Shown here piece after piece: positions 8,321 through 15,426 of a DNA stretch of 64,000 nt. The translations under genes and the position numbers were made by a program. A model generated the notes under the pieces. It worked only from the letters and a program-made list of their open reading frames with translations, made no database searches and was not told the origin of the DNA. The DNA is from Acetobacteraceae bacterium. Its GTDB lineage: Bacteria; Pseudomonadota; Alphaproteobacteria; Acetobacterales; Acetobacteraceae. The DNA is taken from positions 186,001-250,000 of the forward strand of contig JAIXWG010000058.1 of the NCBI GenBank assembly GCA_027482245.1. The letters run 5' to 3'. Positions within the stretch are counted from its first letter, which is position 1. Each line of letters begins with the position of its first letter.

Positions 8321-10915
8321 CTAGCTCTTCAGCTCCGCCAGCAGGTCGTCGAAGGCGTTGCCCAGGTCCGCCGCCACCTCGGGCTCCGGTTCCTGCTTCT
8401 CCGGCGCTGGGTCGTTGCGCGGGAAGGCGCGGCAGCCGAGCGTCGCCTCCACCGTCGCATACAGCTCCCGCCGCGAGATCGGCTTGCTGACATAGGCGGT
8501 CATGCCAAGGCCGAGGTAGCGCTCGCGGTCGCCCGACATCGCGTTCGCGGTCAGGGCGATGATCGGCGTCTCCCGGTTCGGGCCCGGATTCTCCCGGATC
8601 CAGCGGGTGGCCGTGGGGCCATCCATCTCCGGCATCATCACGTCCATCAGGATCAGGTCGAAGGGCTCCCCCTGCGCCGCATGCACGGCCTTCGACCCGT
8701 TCTCGGCGAAGGTCACCTCATGCCCGCCCGGCGCGAGAAGGGACCGGATGACCACGCGGTTCACCTCGTCATCCTCCGCCACCAGGATGTTGAGGTGATG
8801 CACGGGCCCTTCCGGCGCCGCCTCCTCCACCGCCTCGCGCTCCGGCGTCGGCTCCGCCGCGCTGACGGGCAGCGACAGGTGGACGACGAATTCGCTGCCC
8901 AGTCCCGGGCGGCTGCTCACCTCGATATGCCCGCCCATCATCTTCACGAGGTCCCTCGTGATGGCGAGGCCGAGGCCGGTGCCGCCGAAGCGGCGCGTGG
9001 ACGAACTGTCCACCTGCGTGAAGCGGACGAAGAGGCGGGAGACCTCCTCCTCCGACATGCCGATGCCCTGGTCCTCGACGCAGAGCCGCACCAGCACGCG
9101 GCTGGCGGGGGCGGCGGGATCGGGCTCCGATTCCAGCGTGACCGCGATCTCGCCCTTGTCGCTGAACTTGATGGCGTTGGAGAGCAGGTTGGACATGATC
9201 TGGCGCATGCGCGTCGGGTCGATCATCACCGGCGGCAGGGCGGACCAGTTCTGGAACCAGAGGCCGATGGACTTCGCCTCCGCCGCGTGGCGCATCAGCT
9301 CCGACACGTCGCGCGCCAGGACCTCGAGCCGCGCCGGCTTCGGCTCCAGCTCCAGCCGCCCGGCTTCCAGCTTCGAATAGTCCAGGATGTCGTTCAGCAC
9401 CGTCAGCAGGGACGATGCGGACCGCGTGATCACCTCGCACATGTCGCGCTGGTGCTGGTTCAGGCCGGAATGGCGCAGCACCTGGATCATGCCGATCACG
9501 CCGTTCATCGGCGTGCGGATCTCATGGCTCATATTGGCCAGGAATTCGGATTTGGTGCGGCTCGCGGCCTCCGCCGCGGCGCGGGCCGCGGCCTGGGCGG
9601 CGATGGCGGCCTGCTGTTCCGTCACATCCGTGCAGGTCAGCAGCAGCGCGCCCTGTTCGGTGCGGATCGCCTTGGTCTCCACCCGGCTGCCATCGGCGCG
9701 GGTGCGGAGGTAGACGCGCTGCCGGTGGCCGCGGCGATGCGTGATGTCCGCCTGGCCCAGCAGCCGCAGGATGGGCTTGATGCGCCGGCCGCGTTCCAGC
9801 AGCTTCGGATCGAGGTCCAGCAGTTCCGCCGCCCGCAGGTTGGCGACCAGCACGCGGCCATCGAGCCCGGCCATGATCACGCCCTGGTCCATGCCGCGCA
9901 GCGTGTCCTGCAGCGCGCGCTCGGACCGGATGCGCCGGGCGCGCTGCAGCAGCAGGAAGGGGCCGGCCAGCAGCACCCCCAGGCTCAGCACCAGCCCCGC
10001 GATCACGATGCGGGCGCGGACGTCGCGGAAATCGGCGAAGGCAGAGTTCAGGTCGACGCCCACGGCCACCACCAGCGGGTGGCCATCCACCTGGCGGAAG
10101 CTCAGCAGCCGCTTCACGCCATCCAGCTGCCCCTCGTCCCGGATGCTGCCCTGCGGTGAGGCGACGAAGCCGCGTGCCAGGGATGCCGGCAGCGCCTGGC
10201 CGATCAGCTGGCTCTGCGGCTGCGCGCCGCGCGGCGCCCAGGCGCGGATCACGCCATCCGTCCCCGCCAGCATCAGCCCGCCGGCGCCGAGTTCCAGCAG
10301 GTCATAGGGCGCGGATAGCAGCTCGGGGTCGAGCGAGATGACGATGACGCCGCCGAAGCGGCCGTCGCGGGCGCGCAGCGCGCGGGTGAACTGGATGGTC
10401 TGCCGCTGGCTGACGCGGCCCAGCACCGGGCGGCTGATGAACAGCCGGTCCTCCGTGGCGCCGAGGTGGACGCGGAAATGCTCGCGGTCCGACAGGTCGA
10501 CCGGCGTCGTCACCGATACGCCGTTGAGCCCCGACGCCATCAGCCGCCCATCCGCCCCGATCATCGCGATCTGCACCGTGGGCCCGCCATTGGCGAAATA
10601 GGCGTCGGTCCATTCCAGCAGGTTGAAGCCGACGGGGTCGTGGCGGTAGGCGGACTGCACGAAGCGCAGCGCCTGGTCCAGCTGGTCGATGCTGCGGATG
10701 ATGTGCTGTTCGACGCTGCGGGCGAGGTTGGCGGTATCGCGTTCCGCCGCGGCCTCCGTCTGGTGCCCCATCTCCCGCAACTGCAGCGCGATGCCGGTCC
10801 AGATCAGGGCGAGCACCAGCGGCAGCGCCAGCCAGGGCCGCAGCACATGGAGAATCCCGGGGCGCCGCGGCGCGGGGAAGCTGGCGCGCTGCAGCGCGGG
10901 GGGGACATTGTCCAT
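8321..10915 (-). CDS. Hybrid sensor histidine kinase
   Basis: Membrane hybrid histidine kinase, 864 aa. Order of parts: TM1 at about 27-47; a periplasmic dCache/PDC-like sensor (about 50-300, with SDREHFRVHL); TM2 at about 303-324; a PAS-like domain (about 335-430); HisKA with His464 in EFLANMSHEIRTPMNG; HATPase with N-box Asn580 and GTGLGLAI; and a C-terminal receiver with phospho-acceptor Asp758 in LILMDVMMPEMDG and conserved Lys in VSKPI. The signal is unknown. It lies 12 bp downstream of the response regulator with an HPt domain, so a phosphorelay His-Asp-His-Asp within this gene pair is likely (inference). Confidence 0.93.
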   Translation of the reverse strand: MDNVPPALQRASFPAPRRPGILHVLRPWLALPLVLALIWTGIALQLREMGHQTEAAAERDTANLARSVEQHIIRSIDQLDQALRFVQSAYRHDPVGFNLLEWTDAYFANGGPTVQIAMIGADGRLMASGLNGVSVTTPVDLSDREHFRVHLGATEDRLFISRPVLGRVSQRQTIQFTRALRARDGRFGGVIVISLDPELLSAPYDLLELGAGGLMLAGTDGVIRAWAPRGAQPQSQLIGQALPASLARGFVASPQGSIRDEGQLDGVKRLLSFRQVDGHPLVVAVGVDLNSAFADFRDVRARIVIAGLVLSLGVLLAGPFLLLQRARRIRSERALQDTLRGMDQGVIMAGLDGRVLVANLRAAELLDLDPKLLERGRRIKPILRLLGQADITHRRGHRQRVYLRTRADGSRVETKAIRTEQGALLLTCTDVTEQQAAIAAQAAARAAAEAASRTKSEFLANMSHEIRTPMNGVIGMIQVLRHSGLNQHQRDMCEVITRSASSLLTVLNDILDYSKLEAGRLELEPKPARLEVLARDVSELMRHAAEAKSIGLWFQNWSALPPVMIDPTRMRQIMSNLLSNAIKFSDKGEIAVTLESEPDPAAPASRVLVRLCVEDQGIGMSEEEVSRLFVRFTQVDSSSTRRFGGTGLGLAITRDLVKMMGGHIEVSSRPGLGSEFVVHLSLPVSAAEPTPEREAVEEAAPEGPVHHLNILVAEDDEVNRVVIRSLLAPGGHEVTFAENGSKAVHAAQGEPFDLILMDVMMPEMDGPTATRWIRENPGPNRETPIIALTANAMSGDRERYLGLGMTAYVSKPISRRELYATVEATLGCRAFPRNDPAPEKQEPEPEVAADLGNAFDDLLAELKS

Positions 10916-10927
10916 GCCGGTGCTGCC

Positions 10928-11887
10928 CTACCGTCCCTTGTCCGTGAATTCCGCCTGCGTCAGGCGGATGCGGCGTTCCACGATCAGCCTGTGCTGTTCG
11001 GAGGCCAGCAGCACATCCGAATGCAGGTTCCGCCGCTGCCGCTCCGCCGCTTCCGCCGCATCGGCCGCGGCGACGATCCGCGCATGCAGCGGCCCGGCGA
11101 AGGCGGCGATGTCCGACAGCACCTTGGCGCCGACGGCGCCGGCCGTGCCGCGCACGTTGCGGTCCACGATCAGCCGCATCACCTTGAAGCCGCTTTCCAC
11201 CAGGCGGATCAGGTCCGGCCGGAAGCTGAGGTCATCGTCCGGCAGGCGCTCCGCCTCCTGCAGCACGTCATGCACCTCGCCGGCCACCGAACCCAGCAGC
11301 GCGTAGCCCAGCGTGCCGGCCTGGCCCTTCACCACATGCAGGCGCTTCACCAGGTCCTGCATGGTCATCAGGAAGTGTTCCGGCCGCGCGGGCAGGCGGG
11401 CGGCGATGCTCTCCAGCGTCTGGATCTCGTTCGGCAGCCGCTTCTCATAGGCGTCGGCCAGTTCGGTCAGCACATCCTCCGGCATCGCCGCGGTGCCGAC
11501 ATTCAGGCCGAGCACGCCGGCCACGCGCTTGATGACGGCCTGCGGCGTGATCGGCTTCACCAGCCAGGCGGAGACCTTCAACTCCCGCCCCGCCCAGGCG
11601 TCCTCCGGCCGGTTGTTGGCGGTCAGCATCACCACGGGCTTGTTCACGCCTTCCGGCAGTTCCCGCAGGCGTTTCACGAAGGTCAGCCCATCCACCGGCG
11701 CCATCTGGCAGTCGCAGGTGATCAGGTCGATCTGCGACTGGCGGACAATGTTCAGCGCTTGCTCGCCATTCGACGCCTGACGCACCTGGTTGCAGCCGGC
11801 GGCGCGCAGCGCGCTGGTGATGACGGACCGCATCGTGGGGTCGTCATCCACCACGAGGATCGTCAGGCGGGCGAATTCAGTGGGCAT
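10928..11887 (-). CDS. Response regulator with C-terminal HPt domain
   Basis: A 319-aa cytoplasmic signalling protein from the ATG at 11887 (ten more in-frame residues are possible upstream). Residues 5-125 are a receiver: acidic cluster VVDDD (12-16), phospho-acceptor Asp59 in LITCDCQMAPVDG, and Lys111 in VKPITP. The second half holds an HPt-like four-helix segment with His184 and Lys187 in LHVVKGQAGTLG, matching the HxxKG signature. It has no DNA-binding domain. Together with the downstream hybrid kinase this supplies every station of a phosphorelay. The loss of a typical output domain means the final effector is elsewhere or protein-protein. The 5' leader is unusually structured. Confidence 0.88.
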   Translation of the reverse strand: MPTEFARLTILVVDDDPTMRSVITSALRAAGCNQVRQASNGEQALNIVRQSQIDLITCDCQMAPVDGLTFVKRLRELPEGVNKPVVMLTANNRPEDAWAGRELKVSAWLVKPITPQAVIKRVAGVLGLNVGTAAMPEDVLTELADAYEKRLPNEIQTLESIAARLPARPEHFLMTMQDLVKRLHVVKGQAGTLGYALLGSVAGEVHDVLQEAERLPDDDLSFRPDLIRLVESGFKVMRLIVDRNVRGTAGAVGAKVLSDIAAFAGPLHARIVAAADAAEAAERQRRNLHSDVLLASEQHRLIVERRIRLTQAEFTDKGR

Positions 11888-11897
11888 GGCAGTCCAT

Positions 11898-12012
11898 GAG
11901 GCGTCGGTCCCGGACAATCCTGCGCGCCGCGGGGGCGGCGCGCGGGGTTGGGTCGGGACGCCTCGGCATGGCCATGCCAGGCTGGCGTCCCCGGCAACAG
12001 ATCGGGGACGCC
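11898..12012 (-). promoter_or_regulatory. Structured 5' leader with nested inverted repeats
   Basis: Reading left from about 12012 towards the regulator start at 11887: a 10-bp perfect stem (11984-11993 with 12003-12012, 9-nt loop); a 14-bp perfect palindrome GGCATGGCCATGCC (11965-11978); an outer 8-bp pair GAGGCGTC/GACGCCTC (11898-11905 with 11957-11964) enclosing a 9-bp perfect GC hairpin (11922-11930 with 11935-11943, GGGG loop). This much perfect symmetry before a start codon suggests an RNA structure or operator; function is inference. Confidence 0.45.
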
Positions 12013-12164
12013 CGTAACTGTGGTCTTAACGCGGGGGTAATATGAACGGCACGATTGCCTGGCCTGGGGCCGGCGAAGCCGACGTAGGCCGCGACGCGCA
12101 TGGGGTCCCGGAAGGCGGCTCACCGCTCATGCGGCGAGCCAACCGCGCAGGGCGTGCGCGTCAC

Positions 12165-12184
12165 GCCGGAGGAGTGCCTCCGGC
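12165..12184. terminator. 8-bp stem hairpin, possible terminator
   Basis: GCCGGAGG (12165-12172), loop AGTG, CCTCCGGC (12177-12184). It lies about 90 bp beyond the stop of the leftward aminotransferase gene. No T-run follows in either direction, so it is at best a Rho-assisted terminator. Confidence 0.35.
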
Positions 12185-12274
12185 ACGACGCTTGAGGGCA
12201 GGACAAACATGCCAACGAATCGCTGGAAGCGGCCCCTGGCATGAAGCGTTCATCCCGCGTGGTCGTTCGGTCGG

Positions 12275-13141
12275 TCAGCCGACCTTCGGCAGCACGCGCC
12301 AGTGCTGTTCCGCCCAGTCGAAGTAGAGCGTCCTCGCCTTCTGCGCGAGGGGACCGGGCTGCATGGCCCGGCCTTCGTAGTTGGAACAGGGCAGCACCTT
12401 GCCGTAGTTGCCGGTGGAGAAGATCTCATCCGCCTCCAGCAGTTCCTCCGGCCGCACGGCGCGTTCCTCCACCACCACGCCGGCATCGCGCAGCAGGGTG
12501 ATGACGCGGGTGCGGGTGATGCCGGCCAGGAAGGTGCCGTTGGCGGCGGGGGTGATCACCTTGCCGTCCTTGGCCAGCATGATGTTGGCATGCGCAAATT
12601 CGGCGACGTTGCCGATGGGGTCGCAGACCACCGCGGCCTCGAACCCCTTCTGGTGCGCGAAGGCGGCGGCGCGGGAGCCGTTGGGGTACAGCGCCGCGGC
12701 CTTGGCATCCGTCGGCGCCTGGTCGGGTGCCGGGCGGCGCTGCGGTGCCATGCAGGCGCTGAAGCCCTTGTAGGGCGGCAGCGGGCTGTCATAGATCGCC
12801 AGGATGAAATCCGTGCTGTCCGGATCGGGCCGCGCGGCGCCCAGGCCCTTGCGGACGAAGAACATCGGGCGGATGTAGAGTTCCGCCTTCGGCCCCATGC
12901 GGCGGATGCCTTCCCGGCACAGCTCCTCGATCTGCTCGGCCGTCATGGTCGGCTTCATCAGCATGTTGCGGGCGGACTGCACCGCGCGGGCGGAATGCTT
13001 GTCGAGGTCCGGCGCCACGCCCCCGAAGGACCGCCCGCCATCGAAGATCACGGAGCCGAGCCAGAAGGCATGGTCCATCGGGCCGATGACCTTCGGCTCC
13101 TCCTCGAACCAGGTGCCGCCGTACCAGTATACGCCCGCCAT
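12275..13141 (-). CDS. Branched-chain aminotransferase-like PLP enzyme (fold type IV)
   Basis: Class IV PLP aminotransferase of the BCAT/D-amino-acid transaminase family, 288 aa from the ATG at 13141 (a 16-residue in-frame extension looks non-coding). It has the N-terminal strand-loop pattern (HAFWLGSVIFDGGRSFGG), an Arg-containing IRPMFF strand, the probable Schiff-base Lys147 in DAKAAALYPN, and Glu181 in the NVAEFAHANIM stretch that contacts the pyridine nitrogen. The usual KxGGNY around the lysine is altered to KAAALYPN, so substrate may not be a branched-chain amino acid. It stands alone, divergent from the UxaA-type lyase with a 140-bp shared promoter region. Confidence 0.82.
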   Translation of the reverse strand: MAGVYWYGGTWFEEEPKVIGPMDHAFWLGSVIFDGGRSFGGVAPDLDKHSARAVQSARNMLMKPTMTAEQIEELCREGIRRMGPKAELYIRPMFFVRKGLGAARPDPDSTDFILAIYDSPLPPYKGFSACMAPQRRPAPDQAPTDAKAAALYPNGSRAAAFAHQKGFEAAVVCDPIGNVAEFAHANIMLAKDGKVITPAANGTFLAGITRTRVITLLRDAGVVVEERAVRPEELLEADEIFSTGNYGKVLPCSNYEGRAMQPGPLAQKARTLYFDWAEQHWRVLPKVG

Positions 13142-13232
13142 GGCGTCCGATCCCTTGTGACTGTGTTTCCCTGCCCCGATGCATCGCACATCCGCAGGGG
13201 GTCGTAGAAGGGGGGCGGGTTGATGGGGGGCG

Positions 13233-13254
13233 GGCTCCCGCCTAGGCTCCCGCC
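13233..13254. promoter_or_regulatory. Tandem GGCTCCCGCC direct repeat in a divergent promoter region
   Basis: GGCTCCCGCC occurs at 13233-13242 and again at 13245-13254 with a 2-bp spacer, overlapping a GGGCGGG/CCCGCCC inverted pair (13228-13234, 13249-13255). It sits 27 bp upstream of the small lyase subunit and about 90 bp from the divergent aminotransferase start, so it may be an operator for either. Low confidence in GC-rich DNA. Confidence 0.3.
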
Positions 13255-13281
13255 CAGCACGAATTTCCTGGGGGGAGCGCG

Positions 13282-13566
13282 ATGACGATACATTTCGTCG
13301 TCCATGACGAAGGCGACAGCGTGGGCGTGGTGGTGGTGGAAGGCCTGACGGCCGGCACGCCGCTGACCGGCTGGATCATGGACCAGGACAAGATGATCGA
13401 GTTCCAGGCCAGGAACGACATCCCGATCGGCCACAAGCTGGCCATCCGGTCGATCGCCAAGGGCGACACCATCATCAAGTACGGCATCGATATCGGCCGT
13501 GCGGTGGCGGATATCGGCCCGGGCGAGCACGCCCATGTCCACAATGTGAAGACGAAGCGCTGGTAA
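13282..13566 (+). CDS. UxaA-family lyase small subunit, SAF domain (altronate dehydratase N-terminal / SuyA-like)
   Basis: A 94-aa SAF-domain protein equal to the N-terminal domain of altronate dehydratase UxaA. It begins MTIHFVVHDEGDSVGVVVVE and ends GEHAHVHNVKTKRW; the HDEGD and HVHN histidines are the conserved family positions. In altronate/galactarate dehydratases the SAF part is fused to the catalytic part, whereas sulfolactate sulfo-lyase has it as a separate small subunit (SuyA), as here. The strong ribosome site GGGGGGAG lies just upstream. 13 bp separate it from the large subunit, so the two form one enzyme. The substrate is unproven. Confidence 0.85.
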   Translation: MTIHFVVHDEGDSVGVVVVEGLTAGTPLTGWIMDQDKMIEFQARNDIPIGHKLAIRSIAKGDTIIKYGIDIGRAVADIGPGEHAHVHNVKTKRW

Positions 13567-13579
13567 GGGGGACGGCATC

Positions 13580-14755
13580 ATGGGCATCGACCTGAAGGGC
13601 GCGTCCTTCGAAGGCTGGCGGCGCGAGAATGGCCGCATGGGCGTGCGCAACCACGTCATCATCCTGCCGGTGGACGATTTGTCCAACGCGGCGTGCGAGG
13701 CGGTGGCGCACAACATCAAGGGCTGCATGGCGATCCCGCACGCCTATGGCCGCCTGCAGTTCGGCTACGACCTGGAACTGCATTTCCGCACGCTGATCGG
13801 CACAGGGTCCAACCCGAACGTGGCCGGCGTGGTGGTCATCGGCATCGAGCCGGGCTGGGCCGGCAAGATCGCGGAGGGCATCGCCGCCACCGGCAAGCCG
13901 GTCGAGTTCTTCGGCATCGAGCAGCATGGCGACATCAACACCATCGCCCGCGCCTCCCGCGCCGCCTACCGCATGGTGAAGCACGCCTCCAAGCTGAAGA
14001 AGACCAAGGCGCCCGTGGTGGATCTCTGGGTCTCGACCAAGTGCGGGGAGAGCGACACGACCTCCGGCCTCGCCTCCTGCCCCACCAACGGCAATGCCTT
14101 CGACAAGCTCTGGGAGAACGGCAACACGCTGGTCTTCGGCGAAACCACCGAGCTGACGGGCGGCGAGCACCTGGTCGCGGCGCGGTGCAAGACTCCCGAG
14201 ATCCGCGCCCAGTTCCAGGCGATGTTCGACCGCTACCAGCGGGTGGTGGAGGCGAACAAGACCTCCGACCTCTCCGAGAGCCAGCCCACCAAGGGCAACA
14301 TCGAGGGTGGCCTGACCACCATCGAGGAGAAGGCGCTCGGCAACATCCAGAAGATCGGCAAGAAGTGCGTCGTGGACGGCGTGCTGGACAAGGCGGAGGC
14401 CCCGACCCATTCGGGCCTCTGGTTCATGGACAGCAGCTCCGCGGCGGCCGAGATGGTCACGCTCTGCGCGGCGTCCGGCTACGCGGTGCACTTCTTCCCA
14501 ACGGGCCAGGGCAACGTGATCGGCAACCCGATCGTCCCCGTCATCAAGATCACCGCCAACCCGCGCACCCAGCGCACCATGTCGGAACACATCGACGTGG
14601 ACGTGACGGGCCTGCTGCAGAAGCGGATGAACATGGATGATGCGGGCGAGGCGCTGCTGGACTGCATGCTGCGCACCGCGGACGGCGAACTCACGGCCGC
14701 CGAACTCCTCGGCCACCGCGAATTCAGCCTGACCCGCATCTACGAAAGCGCCTGA
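13580..14755 (+). CDS. UxaA-family lyase large subunit (SuyB-like or altronate dehydratase)
   Basis: Catalytic subunit of a UxaA-family hydro-lyase or sulfo-lyase, 391 aa. Visible family blocks: GVRNHVIILPVDDLSNAACE, YGRLQFGYDLELHFRTLIGTG, LWVSTKCGESDTTSGLASCP, SDLSESQPTKGNIEGGLTT, FPTGQGNVIGNPIVPVIK and a C-terminal LGHREFSLTRIYESA. UxaA proper is about 495 aa as a single chain. The split arrangement and the length of about 390 match my recollection of (2R)-sulfolactate sulfo-lyase SuyAB, which releases sulfite and pyruvate. Iron dependence is expected for the family. No sulfite exporter or sulfite dehydrogenase is adjacent, so altronate or another hydroxy-acid remains possible. Confidence 0.8.
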   Translation: MGIDLKGASFEGWRRENGRMGVRNHVIILPVDDLSNAACEAVAHNIKGCMAIPHAYGRLQFGYDLELHFRTLIGTGSNPNVAGVVVIGIEPGWAGKIAEGIAATGKPVEFFGIEQHGDINTIARASRAAYRMVKHASKLKKTKAPVVDLWVSTKCGESDTTSGLASCPTNGNAFDKLWENGNTLVFGETTELTGGEHLVAARCKTPEIRAQFQAMFDRYQRVVEANKTSDLSESQPTKGNIEGGLTTIEEKALGNIQKIGKKCVVDGVLDKAEAPTHSGLWFMDSSSAAAEMVTLCAASGYAVHFFPTGQGNVIGNPIVPVIKITANPRTQRTMSEHIDVDVTGLLQKRMNMDDAGEALLDCMLRTADGELTAAELLGHREFSLTRIYESA

Positions 14756-14762
14756 TGATGGA

Positions 14763-14829
14763 AGCCCTCTCCCCCTGCCTTGGGGAGAGGGTTGGGTGAG
14801 GGGGGCCGCGTGCCCCCTTCGCCGCGCCG
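14763..14829 (+). repeat. Dispersed GAGAGGG-TTGGGTGAGGGG repeat with perfect hairpin (copy A)
   Basis: Begins with a perfect 10-bp hairpin (CCCTCTCCCC 14765-14774, loop 7, GGGGAGAGGG 14782-14791) and continues TTGGGTGAGGGG and a GC-rich CCCCCTTCGC tail. The same order of blocks recurs at 38410-38485. This resembles the GAGAGGGTTGGGTGAGGGG intergenic repeats seen in many Proteobacteria. Placed 9 bp after the lyase stop, the hairpin may also end transcription. Confidence 0.65.
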
Positions 14830-14844
14830 CGCTATACCGGCCGC

Positions 14845-15426
14845 ATGACCCCCGCCATCCTCGCCGACCTCCGGCATCGCCATGCGGAGCCGCACCGCGC
14901 CTGGCATGACTGGAACCGCGTGGCCGGCATCCTCGCCATGGCGGAGGAGATCGCCGCCGCCATCGCCGACAAGCCCGCCTTCATCATCGCGGCGATGTTC
15001 CACACCGCCATCTTCGACCGTGCCGTGCCGGGGCAGGAAGCGGCCTCCATCGCGCTGATGCGCCGCCACCTCTCGCCCCTCATGCCCGCCCACATGCTCG
15101 ACCGGGCGGAGGTGCTGATCCACGCCGTGGCGCGGCAGGAACTGCCGGAGACGGAGGACCCCTCGCTGCGCGGCGATGCCTGCCTGCTGCTCGACATGGA
15201 CAACGCCATCCTCGGCGAGCCTGCCACGCGCTACGATGCCTATGAGGCCGCGATCCGCCGCGAATTCGCGCACCTGCCGGACGACCGCTACGAATTCGGC
15301 CGCATCGCCGCGCTGCGCCTGCTGCTGTGGCGGGACCGCATCTACCGCACAGACCGCTTCTACCTGGACCGGGAGAAGCGCGCCCGCCGCAACATCGAGG
15401 CGACGCTGCGGCGGCTCGAAGGCTAG
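14845..15426 (+). CDS. HD-superfamily phosphohydrolase-like protein with altered metal motif
   Basis: A 193-aa alpha-helical protein resembling the predicted metal-dependent HD phosphohydrolases of COG4339. The helices align by family landmarks: HAEPHRAWHDWNRVAGIL stands where members have YHNxxHI, FIIAAMFHTAIFD where they have WFHDxVYD, and LLLDMDNAILGEPATRYDAYE where they have DADLAILGxxxxxYxxY. Two expected metal ligands are changed: the second His of the first motif is Arg25 and the HD Asp is Thr54. It may have lost hydrolase activity or bind ligands differently. The stop overlaps the convergent transporter stop by 4 bp. The substrate is unknown. Confidence 0.65.
   Translation: MTPAILADLRHRHAEPHRAWHDWNRVAGILAMAEEIAAAIADKPAFIIAAMFHTAIFDRAVPGQEAASIALMRRHLSPLMPAHMLDRAEVLIHAVARQELPETEDPSLRGDACLLLDMDNAILGEPATRYDAYEAAIRREFAHLPDDRYEFGRIAALRLLLWRDRIYRTDRFYLDREKRARRNIEATLRRLEG

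Larger units (their letters stand above)
11888..12274. other. 387-bp gap: leader and promoter region of the two-component genes
   Basis: No convincing gene. It holds four inverted repeats in its first 125 bp (reported separately), an AT-richer stretch around 12015-12045 (CTTAACGCGGGGGTAATATG) that is the best place for a leftward promoter, and another hairpin at 12165-12184. Short open frames crossing it have no ribosome site or recognisable sequence. Confidence 0.5.

Noticed and set aside
8681..10159. 492-aa open frame opposite the hybrid kinase
   Set aside because: Antisense of HisKA/HATPase coding sequence; no recognised motif.
12042..12326. 94-aa frame in the gap before the aminotransferase gene
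   Set aside because: No ribosome site, atypical composition, runs into the antisense of the aminotransferase end.
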